Shown here: positions 11,501-23,314 of the stretch, one piece after another
Numbering within the stretch: position 1 is the stretch's first letter
Layout: each line of letters starts with the position of its first letter
Translations under genes and position numbers: made by a program
Assembly: GCA_018881555.1 (NCBI GenBank)
Contig: JACAXG010000070.1
Location: forward strand, 1,054,001-1,118,000
DNA length: 64,000 bases
Direction: 5' to 3'
Origin: Amblyornis subalaris
Lineage: Eukaryota > Chordata > Aves > Passeriformes > Ptilonorhynchidae
The notes under the pieces: generated by a model
What the model was told of the DNA's origin: nothing
Seen by the model: the letters and a program-made list of their open reading frames with translations, nothing else
Database searches by the model: none

Positions 11501-14500
11501 CCCCAGAGCTCTGCCCTGCCTCCCAGGCTGGCGTGGGAGCAGCCAGAGTGTGGAGATGGGAGCATGCTGCCTGGGATGGCAAGCCTTAGCCAGAGCCCTG
11601 CTCCTGTATGTGCAGCCGGGAACTGAGACAGGAAGTGAGCCTCCCTGAGAGGCAGGCAGGGAGGGAGAGTGGTGATAAATGAGCCTGGGTACTTAATTCA
11701 CACTCCTGATACATGTTTGCTCTCCCAAATGTGTGTGGTGGCATGATCTCAGGCAGGGCTTGGCCTGGCATCCAGCAGACATCCTCTTTTATCTCGGTTA
11801 CTACATGAAACCTGTTAATTGTATCTATCTCAAGCCCTGATCTCAGGATGGAGATTTCACATCAAACAGCGATGCTCGTAAAGTGGATGCGCGCAGGGCA
11901 CTGAGCTCGATTCTGAGGCTGTGAGGAGGAGTAAGAGACATCCCAGACTGTGATTTCATCCCAGGCTCTTTGCAAACATCCTCCTCACCCAGCTGGGACA
12001 GACTGGGTCTGCAGAAGGTTGTCAAACCCAGCCTTTAGCAAGCTAGGCAGGGAAGTTTCCCCTCTCTGATGATCTCTGCTAAAGGATGTCCCAGCCCTGC
12101 CTGCAGCAGTTGGGAAAAAGCGGCCACCTGAAGCTTGGAAACGTTACATCTGCAGTGGTTTGAAATTGGGAGCAAATAATCTCTGTAAAATCCTTATCTG
12201 GAAGTCAGGCAGTGAGGCTCATCCCAAAAGATGTGGGCTTGCTGCCGAAGCTCCGGGTTGTAGCACAGACACGAGGGTGTTACATATGATGTCTCTCTAG
12301 CAGGAGCTGGNTGCCCTGCCCCAGGAGTGTCCCAGGGCTTCCCGCCTGTCCTGCACATGCCCTGCAGACGGCTCATTAGTTTCCATTCCACAGCCCAATC
12401 TCTTCTTCCTCTGACACAATTACTTAAAAGTTTCTTTGCAGCCCTCCAGGCGTCCCACCCTCTTGCTGGCTTCCACTTCCATAGCTCTCTCCAGCCTGTC
12501 TCCACAGGACTTTACTGTGAGCCTCCCTTCAGAGGAGCTTCACAGCTGGGGCCCAGGATGGGGATATATGGAAAGACCATATGGGGTTTTCCTTGCCTTA
12601 TAGACCAGACCTACACCTTCAGAGAAAGATGAGAGAAGCCCCTAAAAGGAGCATGTGAGAAAATTCGGGCAGTGCCTTGTTCCCAAGGGAAAACAGGTCT
12701 GTTCTTAGAAAGGGCAACATCCTAGAGACCTTCTTGGGACTGCTTTTGGTTGAGGGGCTTCAAACCAACAGGCCAGGTCAGCAAGCACAGCCTTGCTTCT
12801 CTTCTGGAGTGATCATCTCATGGTGACATAAGTAATAATAAAAGGCTTGTTTTTCCTTTGATATCCTGTACAACTGGGCCACACCTTGTGTCTGAGGTGC
12901 AGGAGCTGATTTTTGATGAAGCAGGAGAATCTTTGACCAAGTACTCCTTGTACAAGCAGAGTCCCTGGGGTGCTGCTGTGTCCTGCTGAGAAACAAAACT
13001 GTAACAGATGGCTCCTTGCAAGGATGTACATCTCCCAGAGCAGGCAGCCAAGCAGCAACCCTGGCACCAACCACCAGGGATGTGGGGAATACCAGGAAAT
13101 TCAGTGAGGCCGGTGAACAGCTGGGATACAGCAAGTGGCCGATCTCTGTCTACACTCTCCAGCACCACAGTGGAGACAGAGGTTTGGAGAAGATATGTGG
13201 GAAGCCTCTCCCAGACACAAGCGGGTGAGAAGGGAAGGAGCATGCAGGTGTTTGTTGGGAAAGCAGGCCAGCAGGCAGAATTGATTGCCTGGTAGAGCTG
13301 GCAGAGTGGAGGCAGGACCTGCTCCCTCCCAAGACCTTAACAAGGTGGGCAGGGACCATGCAGATGTTGGAAGTGGAGGTGCTGTGTATGATGGGTGCAA
13401 AGAAAGACTGGTGTCCAGCAAAGCTATAACCGCTCGCTGTCATGAGATGTCCCACAGGACATCTATCGCTGTCCTATAAACTCATAAATCACCTCTCAGC
13501 TTGAATCNCTGCAGCAGCACAGCAATATTCTGCACAGCTTTGTCTCTTCCCTACCTAAACATGGGCCGCTGCCTTCCCCCCAGCTGCCCTTCCCACACTC
13601 ACTGAAGGCAAAACCAGCCCTTTAATTCCAGTCACAAATTCTGGAAATGATTAGTGGGCTGTCATCACTCAGGCCCACCGGATATCGGGCGCGGGGCATT
13701 TCCGTCCCCTGTAATTGATCGTGTGCAGGGCTGCCTGGCTCTGCAGCGGGCAGGGGAGAAGTGAGGGAGAGTTGGGTGTAGTGTTTCCCTCCGCCTACCT
13801 CACTCGCTGCTCGGCTGGGAAAACTGCTAGACCAAAAACAGGGCAAAGAATAAATTCATTCATGGCCAAAGGTAAGGGGACAAGGCAAAAAGGTTCCCCA
13901 AAGAGTTGGGCCTATCCTGTCTAGGAAAAGAAATGAAAAACAGTGTGGTTGGAGCAGGGGGGCAATGCTGGGGCAGCCCCTTCACTGATGCGCAGAACTG
14001 CACTTTGTGAAACTGCTGTTGCATCCCTCAAGGGGCCTGGGAACCCAGTGGCCTGTTCGCCCAGGGTACCCAGTGGCAGCTGCCAGCTCCAGCCTGATGG
14101 AGAGGATGCTGATCAGCATCGCACCCGCAGCCACTCGGCAGCCTTTGTTCCCTGCTCTGCCTGCCCCTTTCCCAGGGCGCTCTCTGGCTCCTGGGAGCTG
14201 CCCGTTTGCCAGCTGCCTAGCGAGAGCTGCTATCTGCCCCGTGTGAATGTCTCGCATCCATCCAGCAGACTCCCAGCCTTCCNCTGAAACGTCTCATTGT
14301 GCAGCTGGCTGGACTACGTGAGCCTGGCTACGTGGAGCTTTGAAGTTAACTCTTCCTTTTGAGTCAACAGAGCTGTGTGGTGTAATTGTAAAATTTTCCT
14401 TCATTGGCTAACCTCCTGATGTTAACAAAAGCTCCCTGCTATGTAAACAGGCCAGATGCTGCAGGATGCTGTCTGCAGGCTCACGTACACTCCTTGTGCC

Positions 14501-14664
14501 ACAGGAGGTGCTGGACTTGCACCTGCAGGCTCCCTGAGCTGGGCAGAGAGGTTGGAGCCACGTGCCCTGCAGATGGGGCAGAGTCACTGGTTCCCTTATC
14601 CTTTTGCCAGTGACCTCAGATGTGTCTCCTTTCCTTTCAGATTACTTGGCCCTGCAGAAATCCT
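8507..14664. other. Unique non-coding sequence
   Basis: No coding exon is recognised. Apart from the short CR1-like tail at 9257-9279 the region shows no interspersed repeat. Single Ns occur at 8888, 9895, 9992, 11448, 12311, 13508 and 14283. The segment 13620-13760 has CpG-containing, AT/GC-mixed sequence with TAAT cores that could be conserved non-coding DNA, but this cannot be judged from one genome. Confidence 0.45.
9257..9279 (+). mobile_element. Possible CR1 3'-tail remnant
   Basis: The 23 bases 'gactatgatcctgtgattct' plus 'atg' match the degenerate ATTCTATGA octamers that end CR1 elements in sense orientation. No recognisable CR1 body lies upstream, so this is either a dead-on-arrival tail or a chance match. 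Confidence 0.35.
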
Positions 14665-15760
14665 GGCTGAAATGGTCTTAAATGTGGTAATAATTATCTT
14701 AAGAAAAAGGGGTGAGGTTCCAGATGACTAGGGAATAAAGGCAGAAGGGTAGTACCTGTTTTTAAAGGAGTAGAGGAAACGGAGTCACAGGATATCAGAA
14801 CTTTCAGGCTGCCTGCAGCACCAGCAAGGGCCCTGGAGCAGACACCCTATTTGTAAGGCTGACCAAGATAGCAAGGTAAGAAGTAAGAGCCAACATGATT
14901 TTGGCAACAGCCTGATTTCCTTCTATAACAGGGTTAGAGGAGATGAGCAAGATGTGTCCTGGCTCTAATGGTGAGAGCTACGTGCATAGTCAACCTGGGT
15001 GTTGGTTTCAAAAATGCGTATTAGTTTCCATAGAATCATAGAATCATGGATTCCATTGGCTTTCTGGGCTGTGANTGCACAGTGCCGGCTCCTGTTGAGA
15101 TTTTTGCTGACACGGATTGGCCATGTGGTGGCTGCAGGCACTTTGGAGCTCAGGGTGGGAGTTCAGGCAGAGTGTGACACTGGTGAAATGGATATAAACA
15201 GGATGCAATTCATAAGGGCAAATGCAAGTCACACACAGCAAGATAATTTGCTGTATGCATATATAAGGGGGCAACAAGGCCTCCAGAAAAGGACATAGAT
15301 ATCATTGAGGTGGTGGGTGTCATTACTGAGTGACTTGATGACACACAGATGTGAAGAAAAAGGTTTCTGCTAGGCTATATACACAAAACTGCCACAAGCA
15401 TCATGCGTGCTGCAATCATTCCGCTTTATGAAGTATTAGGAAAGCCTCATACTTTCTGGATATATTCATTTTAGGCAATACAGTTCAAGAAAAGCTTACA
15501 CCTCTTAGAGTCCATGAAAGATGATCAGCAGCCTAGTAACCATGACCTATGAGTAAAGTTTGAAAGAACTTAATTTGTTTAGTCTGCTTATGAGAGGAGG
15601 AAAGGGAAAACGTGACAACCTTCAGATTTGTAAAAACTGTCTGAAAAACCAAACGAGTTGTTCTCCGTCTCCAGGAGATATAAGGTTAGACATCCGGAAA
15701 AACTTTTCAGCCCTTTAAGGGCTCCTCTTCTCTTAAGACAGAGTGCCTTGCAGAGACCAC
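14665..15760 (+). mobile_element. Old, heavily decayed CR1 LINE copy (plus strand)
   Basis: Three blocks resemble CR1 ORF2 and 3' sequence in sense order. Around 14715-14770 the text 'gaggttccagatgac...tacctgtttttaaa' matches the region before the RT palm. Around 14840-14950 'agccaacatgattttggca...cctgatttccttctataaca' matches the conserved 'QHGF...LTNLISFYD' coding block. Around 15418-15745 the remains of the C-terminal RT coding sequence and 3' region follow ('attccgctttatgaagtattaggaaagcctca', 'ttgtttagtctgcttatgagagga', 'ttagacatccggaaaaactttt'). Stops and indels break every frame. The middle (about 15000-15180) does not read as CR1 and may hold a later insertion. The copy ends where the minus-strand CR1 begins. 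Confidence 0.65.
15028..15049 (-). mobile_element. CR1-type octamer tail nested in the older copy
   Basis: The sequence 'catagaatcatagaatcatg' is two to three reverse-complement copies of the ATTCTATG octamer that ends CR1. It lies where the older plus-strand copy loses similarity, which suggests a very short, 5'-truncated minus-strand insertion. The following bases do not continue as recognisable CR1. Confidence 0.5.
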
Positions 15761-15761
15761 A

Positions 15762-16760
15762 CAATCACAGAATGGGTGAGGTTGGAAGGGACCACAGTGG
15801 GTCACCTGGTCCAAGGTCCCTGCTTAAGCAGGGTCATCCTAGAGTACATGGCACAGGATTGTGTCCAGACAGTTCTTGAGTATCTGCTGTGAGGGAGACT
15901 CCAAAACCTCTCTGGGCAATCTGTTCCAGTGCTCAGTCACTCACACAGTAAAGAAGCTCTTCCTCATATTCAGNTGGAACTTCCTGTGCATCAGTTTCTG
16001 CCCATTGCTTCTTGTCCTATTGCTTGGCACCACTGAGTACAGCTTGGCTCCAGCCTCCCTTCAGATACTCGTAGACATTGATGAGGTCCCCTCTCAGTTG
16101 TCTTTTCTTGAGACTTAACAAGCCCAGCTCCCTCAGCCTTTCCTCATGAGAGAGNTGCTCCAGTCCTTTATCATCTTTGTTACCCTCCACTGGACCCACT
16201 CCATGAGCTCCATGTCTCTCGTCCTGAGGAGCCCAGAANTGGACACAGCACTCCAGGTGCACCTCACCAGGGCTGAGTAGAGGGGCAGAATCATCTCCCT
16301 GGACCTGCTGGCAGTGCTCTTCCTAATGCACCCCAGGATACCGTTGGCCTTCTTGGCTACAAGGACACACTGCTGGCCCATGGACAGCTTGTTGTCCACC
16401 AAGACCCCCAGGTCCTTCTTCAAAGAGCTGCTTTCCAGCAGGTTGGCCCCCAGCCTGTCCTGGTGCCTGGGGTTATTCTTCCCCAGGTGCAGCACCCTGC
16501 ACCTGCCTTTGTTGAATTTCAGACAGTTCCTCTCTGCCCATCTCTCCAGCCTGTTGAGGTTCCCCTGAAGGGCTGCACAGCTCTCTGGTATTGGCCACTC
16601 CTCCCAGCTTTGTGTTGTCAGTGAACTTGCTGAGGAGGCCTCTGCCCCTTCGTCCAGGTCATTGGTGAACAAGTTAAACAACACTGGGCCCAGAATTGAA
16701 CCTTGGGGGACACCACCAGTGATGGGCCTCCAACTAGACGCTCCAACTCCAACGACACAA
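15762..16760 (-). mobile_element. CR1 LINE, 5'-truncated, minus strand
   Basis: This is the clearest mobile element in the window. Read on the plus strand it starts with the reverse-complemented tail ('aatcacagaatgggtgaggt' then 'tggaagggaccacagtgg'). It continues through the 3' region ('ctctgggcaatctgttccag', 'gtaaagaagctcttcctcat', 'agatactcgtagacattgat') into the C-terminal half of ORF2. About 1 kb remains of an element normally around 4-5 kb, as expected from incomplete target-primed reverse transcription. Similarity to CR1 ends near 16745-16760. Ns at 15974, 16156 and 16240 each replace exactly one expected consensus base, which shows these Ns stand for single unresolved nucleotides. Confidence 0.95.
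16133..16745 (-). pseudogene. CR1 ORF2 reverse-transcriptase fragment, inactivated
   Basis: Minus-strand translation gives the RT palm motif 'GVPQGSILGPVLFN' (GVPQGS codons at 16697-16714), then 'LNRLERWAERNCLKFNKG', 'VLHLGKNNP', 'KDLGVLVDNKLSMGQQC', 'VAKKANGILGCIRKS' and 'REMILPLYSALVR', the usual order in CR1. The catalytic FADD motif is damaged in two ways. The corresponding codons (16614-16625) read F-T-D-N, and they lie outside the frame used on either side, so two compensating indels have shifted this segment. A further frame break follows after 'LPLYSALVR', near 16250. The frame remains open upstream of the element to 16843, but that extension is not CR1-like. The fragment lacks the endonuclease and most of the fingers domain and cannot be functional. 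Confidence 0.9.
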
Positions 16761-19405
16761 TCTCCTTCCCTAGAAATTTCCAAACCCAAGATGCTACAAG
16801 TGCTTGTCAGGCCTGGTTGGATAGCGGTATCCGTCCTTGGCACGGATACATCTAGATGATGTCTCAGGTGCCCTGTTCTAGATCATGCACCATTACATGG
16901 TTAAGCGCAGCTGGTCTTTGCGGCCTGACAAGGGCACGGCTGAAAGTTGATGAACAGTGATTCTCCTCACATTGACATGTTTTCTAGACACCACACCATA
17001 CTGTCTGTTTTGAAAAGCGGACAGCCTTGAGGGATGCATGTAACAACACCAGCAAGCTGTCAGTTGCCCAAATGAGGCTTAACCTGCTCTTCAGGCAGAC
17101 CTCCCCTTCAGCTGACAGAGGACAGCAGGCTGCTATCGCTTCATGAGAAATGCAGTGGTTTAGTTGCACTGTGGAGCCTCCTAACTTTGCAGTCAACCAG
17201 AAAGGCTCGTTACATCACTCCTGTCTATGAGAATCAGATAGGTCCCTCATTTTGGTGCTGGCTAGATAACACATAAAGATTTACAGAGGTGGAGGAAACC
17301 TACCCTGTGTTGTGGCTGAAGTTAAACCACTAATCGAAGGTAGGCTGCAAGTGTGGAGTAAACAAGTCTGAATGAGGTTTCATGACAGCAGAAGAAGGAA
17401 GGCCCAGTCTCCACTAGACCTCTCAGCAGCCCTTCACAAAGAGAGCACAGTGAAGCTGGTGAGCCCTCCAGGGGTTCAGTCTGAAAGTGAACCCACAGGA
17501 GTCCTTCAGAGCAGTGCCAGACTTCTGCAGAAGGCTGTCCAGAGCAGATCTGAGCTACCTTCCTTTTCACACAGACTTGTTGCCATTGTCTGCATGGGGA
17601 ATCCTCTTACGGCTGTGCTGGTTCAGCCTGGCGTTGAAGCGTGCAAACCGCTCCTTTGAACTCAAATGCTCTGGGAAGGCTGGCTGGAGCGCTGGGTACC
17701 TCTGCCAGAGGGTAAGCATGTTCATGGAGGCTGGGTGGAGTTTGCGTGGAAAAACTAGACCCTAAGCTTCATTGACACAGAAAAGCCAACCCACCACACA
17801 CACTAATGGAGGCATTTGCAATGAACAAGCTGACCGTTGTCAGGATTACAGAGGTGAGAAAGGCCACTGTGCTATAAACATCTGTCAAGAGCAGATGAGG
17901 TCTGCAGCAGAGACATTCCCCACGGGTTTATATGATTTTCAAGGACCTGAGNCCAATGATCTGTTTTCTGCTTGTCGGTGATTTCACAGAAAAGTGACGT
18001 NAGTGACCTCATGACCCTTTAATGAATAATTCTTCCAAACTCCTTGGCTGAATCGACCTTGTGTAACATGCTGGATGAAACCAAGGGGAATAGCTTCCTC
18101 CAAGATTTCATATTGCAGCTCAAGAGTGTTTGATAAGGCCATCCTGCAGAGATTACAAAATCCCCTGTGCTTGGAAGGGAGGAGAAGGGGGTCACAGTGG
18201 ATAATACAACTTAGATCTTGGAAAGTACCTTCTCTGGATTTCCTGCTCAGCCAAGATGAAACTCCCCCAGCAACTGGTTCAGTTCTGCTGGATAAAGAGA
18301 TACACATCCAGTCAACCCTCAGAAGCTAAAANTGGCCCTCCAGACGTTCCTAGCTTTTATTGGAAAGCAAGTAGATTGTGTCTATCCTATTGATTTCTAC
18401 CAGCCAGCACAGCTTTGCTGCTTGAGGGCATGAAGCAGGGAAATGGCCACACCAGCCAAACATCTCATAACATCTCATTTTTGCATCTGGCAAATTTGTT
18501 CCAGGGGCTGAGCTTGGAGNAGTACCACAACTTCCTCCCCTCCCTGTCTGACTGTGGTGCTCAGGAGTGTGAGTCATCCATTTTTCATGTGGAGCTCCCT
18601 GTTGTTCCAAGGGAAAAGGCCGTGCTTCCGGCATCCCTTGGCGTNTGGGTTTCCATTCATTTGTGGATGTCCAGGCAACATGCCATACCCAGGACAAAAT
18701 GGCTGCTGCTTAATTTCTCTACTATTAGTTCATCCCTTAGGATTTTGCTACATTTCTNCAAGACTTTTGGACAGTATGAGTAGAGAGCGCTCAGCGTCTG
18801 GAGGTTTTGCACTGTGTTCAAATCAGAAAGGCTGCCGGTCCTTTCCCCTTGGTTCCTGCAAGTCCTGCACAAGGCAGGAGTGAATCAGACCTTTTGCTGC
18901 TCCATGTTTTCAGGCAGCAGAAGTGTATCTGTTCCCATGACTTGTCAATGGGCTCTCTTAGCAGGATTAAAAAGTTGGGAAACACAATATCCCCTCTTGC
19001 CTCCTGATTGGGAGAATACTGGATGAATAAATATCCCGAGGCAGGCCAGCCAAATCGGGGCCTTCTGATTTGGGCAAGTCAACCAAAGCAGACTGGGTGG
19101 TCATCAGGTGGTCCCCTTGCTCTGGGGAGCACGTAACACATCACTTTGTGGTGGGATTTGCTGGTGTTCTCCTTGGTGTGGACAAAACTCCCCTGTTTTG
19201 CAGAAGGTGGTAAACANGCCCTGGAACCTCATCCCTTGGCTCCAGGGCATACAGTTGCAAAGCTCCTCTGATCTGTGTAGGAGGAAGGCCTCCACCCTCC
19301 TTATGGCTGCCCAGTAATGATCCCCAGCTGTAAGCCTCTCCCCTCCATGCCTGTAAACCCAGGCTGGCCTCAAGGGTGGGGCACGGGCTGTTTAACCCAT
19401 TCCCN

Positions 19406-19464
19406 GGACAAACAGACAGATGGATGGACAGNCGGGTGGATGGACAGATGGATGGATGGACATA
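19406..19464 (+). repeat. Degenerate (GGAT/GGACA) microsatellite
   Basis: A short tract of TGGA/TGGACAGA units ('gacagatggatggacag', 'gtggatggacagatggatgg') with an N at 19432. Minus-strand frames through it encode the repetitive S-I-H-P type pattern expected of simple sequence. Confidence 0.8.
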
Positions 19465-22400
19465 TGCTCCCCAGCTGCTGCTGATGTACTGGGAACCTCT
19501 CTCTGCTGGACTGGCTGCTTAGGTTGCCAGAAAGGTGCTGAAAGGCTGCAGGTGCAGAGGTGTATGGGTTCATGTGCCACGGGGAATAATGATGGTTTTG
19601 CTTGCTCCCCGTTTGAATAAGCACCAGGGAGCAACATCTTCCCTGGGCTGACGGCTCTGCAGGCACTGGAACANGACTAGATGGGTTCTCCCCAACACCT
19701 TCTTCATAGGGCAGTTCCCAGTGGCTCCTGCCAGCACTGTGGGGCNGGGGGTGTCCATATGGCCGATGTGCAGGTCTGTGGGTTACTGCAGGGTGCCCTN
19801 GCCTTCCACAGCCTGGTATCCTGGCAGCACCTGGGGCTTTGGCTCTGTTTTTCAAGCAGCTTTTGTGCCTTAGAGAAGGTCAGCAGCAAGGAACCATCTC
19901 CGGCTGGCTCTTCCGTGCCGGCGCAGGCGAGTGGCCAGGCCGCCGCTGGTGTGATTCCTACGTAGCACCAGACCACGGAGATGGGGCAGGGGATTCCTGA
20001 GGTGACACGGCTGAAGCGCGAGAGTGGAGCGGCGCTGGATGGTGAGAGGCTTTCTCTGCTCATACAGCTAATAGACTAATTAGCAAGGAGCTCGAAACTT
20101 GGCTGTGTTTGTTGTCAAATGCAGGCCCCTTTCCAAGTGGTGTTAACAGCCTTCCCTTTTCACTCTGGGCACATTGTACAGCCAGGGCTTTTCTGCTGCT
20201 TTACAGAGGATTCTTCGTTTAGTAATGGATATAGGCTGAATAGCTGTTGCAGCTATAGGTGACACCAGGGTCANGAGCGAGGGGTGGCAGGGAGAGGGCA
20301 GGAAGGGGGAAGGGTCCTGGGGCTGGGAGAGCAGTGGGAGGCTGGGAGAGGGGATGGAAGGGGCACTGACCCAGCCGTGCATAACATGCAGCTGGGCTGG
20401 GGGCAGCGTGGGGCTGTGGGGACACTGCAGGCTGCCAGGGTGGATNAAGGTACATAGCCAGCTGAGCTTCCCAGAGACCTGATGGAAGGGAGGGGTGTCT
20501 ATAGGTGAGAGAGGAGTGCATGGGCAAAGGTGTGCTTCTGAGTCAAAGGTATTGCTTCTTGTATGGCTCCTTGTGCCATTTGCTCACTTCTATTCACGAT
20601 ACATTTAAATTGTTTAAAGGATTCCTTTGATAAACACTCCCCTTTCACACAAGAGACAAAAAGTTCATGGAGGCGAAAGGCTGCCNGCACTGGCAGGACG
20701 CTGGCAGCATGCGGGCGAGGGGCGGGCGAGCTTCCCCGCCACCCTGCTGCCAATGCAAATCTCCCAGCGCAGCTGAGCTGAGACCAGGGGAAACCGGGAG
20801 GGTTTCCGCCAGGTTCCCACAAGCACGGGAGCCGAGGCTGTGCTTGCAATCACGTCTGCCCACAGGCAGCGGCCTTTGTAGGCGCCCTGGCTAATGGTTA
20901 TTCACTGCCGGTGGGAGCAGGGACTCTCACCACCCTTCCATCCGGACACCTGGCATTTCAGTTCACTCCAGCATCCCAAATGATGCGCTCCTGACCCTCC
21001 AAATTCAGCTGCTTCTCCAGAGCATTGTCCCTTGGTTCTCCCTGGGAAGCCTGAGACCGATGGGGCTGGGGGCTCCTGCGGCTGTCCTGTCCCCCACCAG
21101 GCCAGTGCTTTTTTCAGGGAAGGCAAGGGAGGGAGATGAGGGCTTTACAGGAGCTTGCCTGTAACCTCAGCTGGAGGCAAGATAGATGCCTGCATCCGTG
21201 GCTATCCCTCAATGCTCCGCAGTGCCTGAAACAGGGTATAATTCACACCTTCACCACACACTCAAATACTGCTCTAGCCAAAGCNAGGTGAGCACCTGCC
21301 AGCCGCACACAAATATTGTCTGGCTGTCATGGCAAATATTAGGCACGGGGCCTGGAGTGTGCCCAGTCTCCCCCCAAGCTCCATGAAGACTGCTCGCCTG
21401 TGGCAGGCCTGGCTTTCCCACAGACACTTGCAATGACATGGCACCGCTGCTGCTGTTTTCTTTGGATTGGGGCCAGCTGCTTATGGAAAAGCAGCTGAAG
21501 CAGCACGGACAGCAGGTAGCGTAGAGCGGGGCTGGGGGGAGTGCCCTCCCAATGCAATGGCTCACATCCCCAGCATGGCACGGTGTAAGTTTTCCAAAAC
21601 CTCAGATGTAGGATGGCGGTTTGGCAGAGTCATGACTCCGTGACAAGGGCCATGACTGAAAGTGTTTGACGTATCCACACTCATTCATGTGACGCTTGGA
21701 GCCAGAAAAGGCTTCTAAAAACATGTTTCCTCCTGCTGTCAGAGATCCAGGAGAAATTAACTCCCTTCAATAGCAGCTAGGGGACCTAATATCAAACCAG
21801 GTGTTTGAGCCCTCTTACACCCTTGCCACTTACTGCCAGGCTTTTGCCCCAGAAAATCTCTTTGAACATCATCCGATGAGCACTCCATGCCAACCCAAAG
21901 TTAGCCAGCCCATGTCTGCCTGGAAGCTGGTGNCAGTGTGTGGAATGTGACTCGCCACCACACCATGCTGTCTGTGCTTGTCTTGCCCAGCTGAGCCACT
22001 GACCCAGCTGCAACGTGGCCAGAGACACTTCTGAGATGGCTGTGCAGACTGCCGGGGTGCTGAGCACTGGCACTGACAAGCCAGTGGATCTCTGTTTGGG
22101 CCTCAGGGCCAAAGTTTTCCATGCGCATCAGCTTCTAGCCTGGAAAAGAAGTTTGGCAACAGGATCAGGTTTCCAGCTGAGAAGAATGAATGATCTCACC
22201 ACCAACTAGACTTTCCAGAGCGATATTTCCCGAATGNAGTGCTCTAGTGCTAAGCTCCTCTGAAGCAGTGCTGATGGCACATGGTGGGGTCAGGCTGTTT
22301 CCCCATGTGCCAGCTCAGCTTCATCATTTCCTTTGCTTATCCCCCGTGTGTTAGGGATTTCAGTGCAGAGACCTGGCTGTTTTTGCATTTCCAGCTTCAT

Positions 22401-23288
22401 TCTATGTTTGCCTCTCTGGGTCTGGATGTCTCCTCCAGTTTTCTGAATGCTGGTAATTCCCACCCTTTCATCTCCCTTCGAAGATCTGTTTTGAATTCAC
22501 ACATCTGTTAATTTGTTGCTCATTTGGGATCCAGGCCTAGAGGTTGGGCAACCATGGAGGAAGTCTCTATTCCAGATAGTTCTCAGTTTAAAAAACCCCT
22601 GTAATTCCCTTTGAACGAGCTCTTCCATTCTAGTCCTTTCAGTTTATCTCTTAACTTGGCTTCTCTTTTTGCCTTTTCCCTTATCTGACCACACCATTTC
22701 TGACACTTTTCATTCTTGCTTTCTACTCATCCCAGCTTCCCACCTGCTACTTTGTGGGCCCTCTTCTTCCTCTCCCCCAGTGACCTGCTTGCTTCCCTGG
22801 TGGCAGAGAGGTTGTCATGTCATCCCAGCACTGTGTCNGGCGGTCTGAAATGAAGTCCAACATGCTTTTGGTGGACCTTTCCATGCCTTGGCCAACAAGC
22901 AAAGATGCCTTTCCACTAGAAGTATAGAACTGAACAGCCCACAGATTTGGAGAGCTCTCCAGAGTTGGTTTGGACCCAGGACTTTGTGTGTCTAGCCATC
23001 TTAGCTGCTCCGCTCAGGCTACCTGGATCAAAGGCTCACTCTTCCTCATNGAGCACTGCAGTGTCAGTTTGCAGGATGCAGTGAATGAAGGATGTGATTN
23101 GATCTGCCTCATTTCCTTCCTTTGAAGGGAATGTGATGGCAGCCCATCACGGATCTAGCTTTTCCCACTTTTATAAACACATAATTACTCATCTGCTTCA
23201 GGAAACCTGGATTATTATTTGGCACACCCTACTTTGCTGGGACTAGTGCTGTATACATGACATGTTAGGTGGCAGTCAGGCATGCTTC

Positions 23289-23314
23289 GGGGCAGGGGTG
23301 AGGGGCAGGGGTGG
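23289..23314 (+). repeat. Two-copy 13-bp G-rich tandem repeat
   Basis: The unit 'ggggcaggggtga' occurs twice in tandem, with the last base changed to g in the second copy. Four runs of four G residues lie within 26 bases, which fits a G-quadruplex-forming pattern on the plus strand. Confidence 0.8.
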
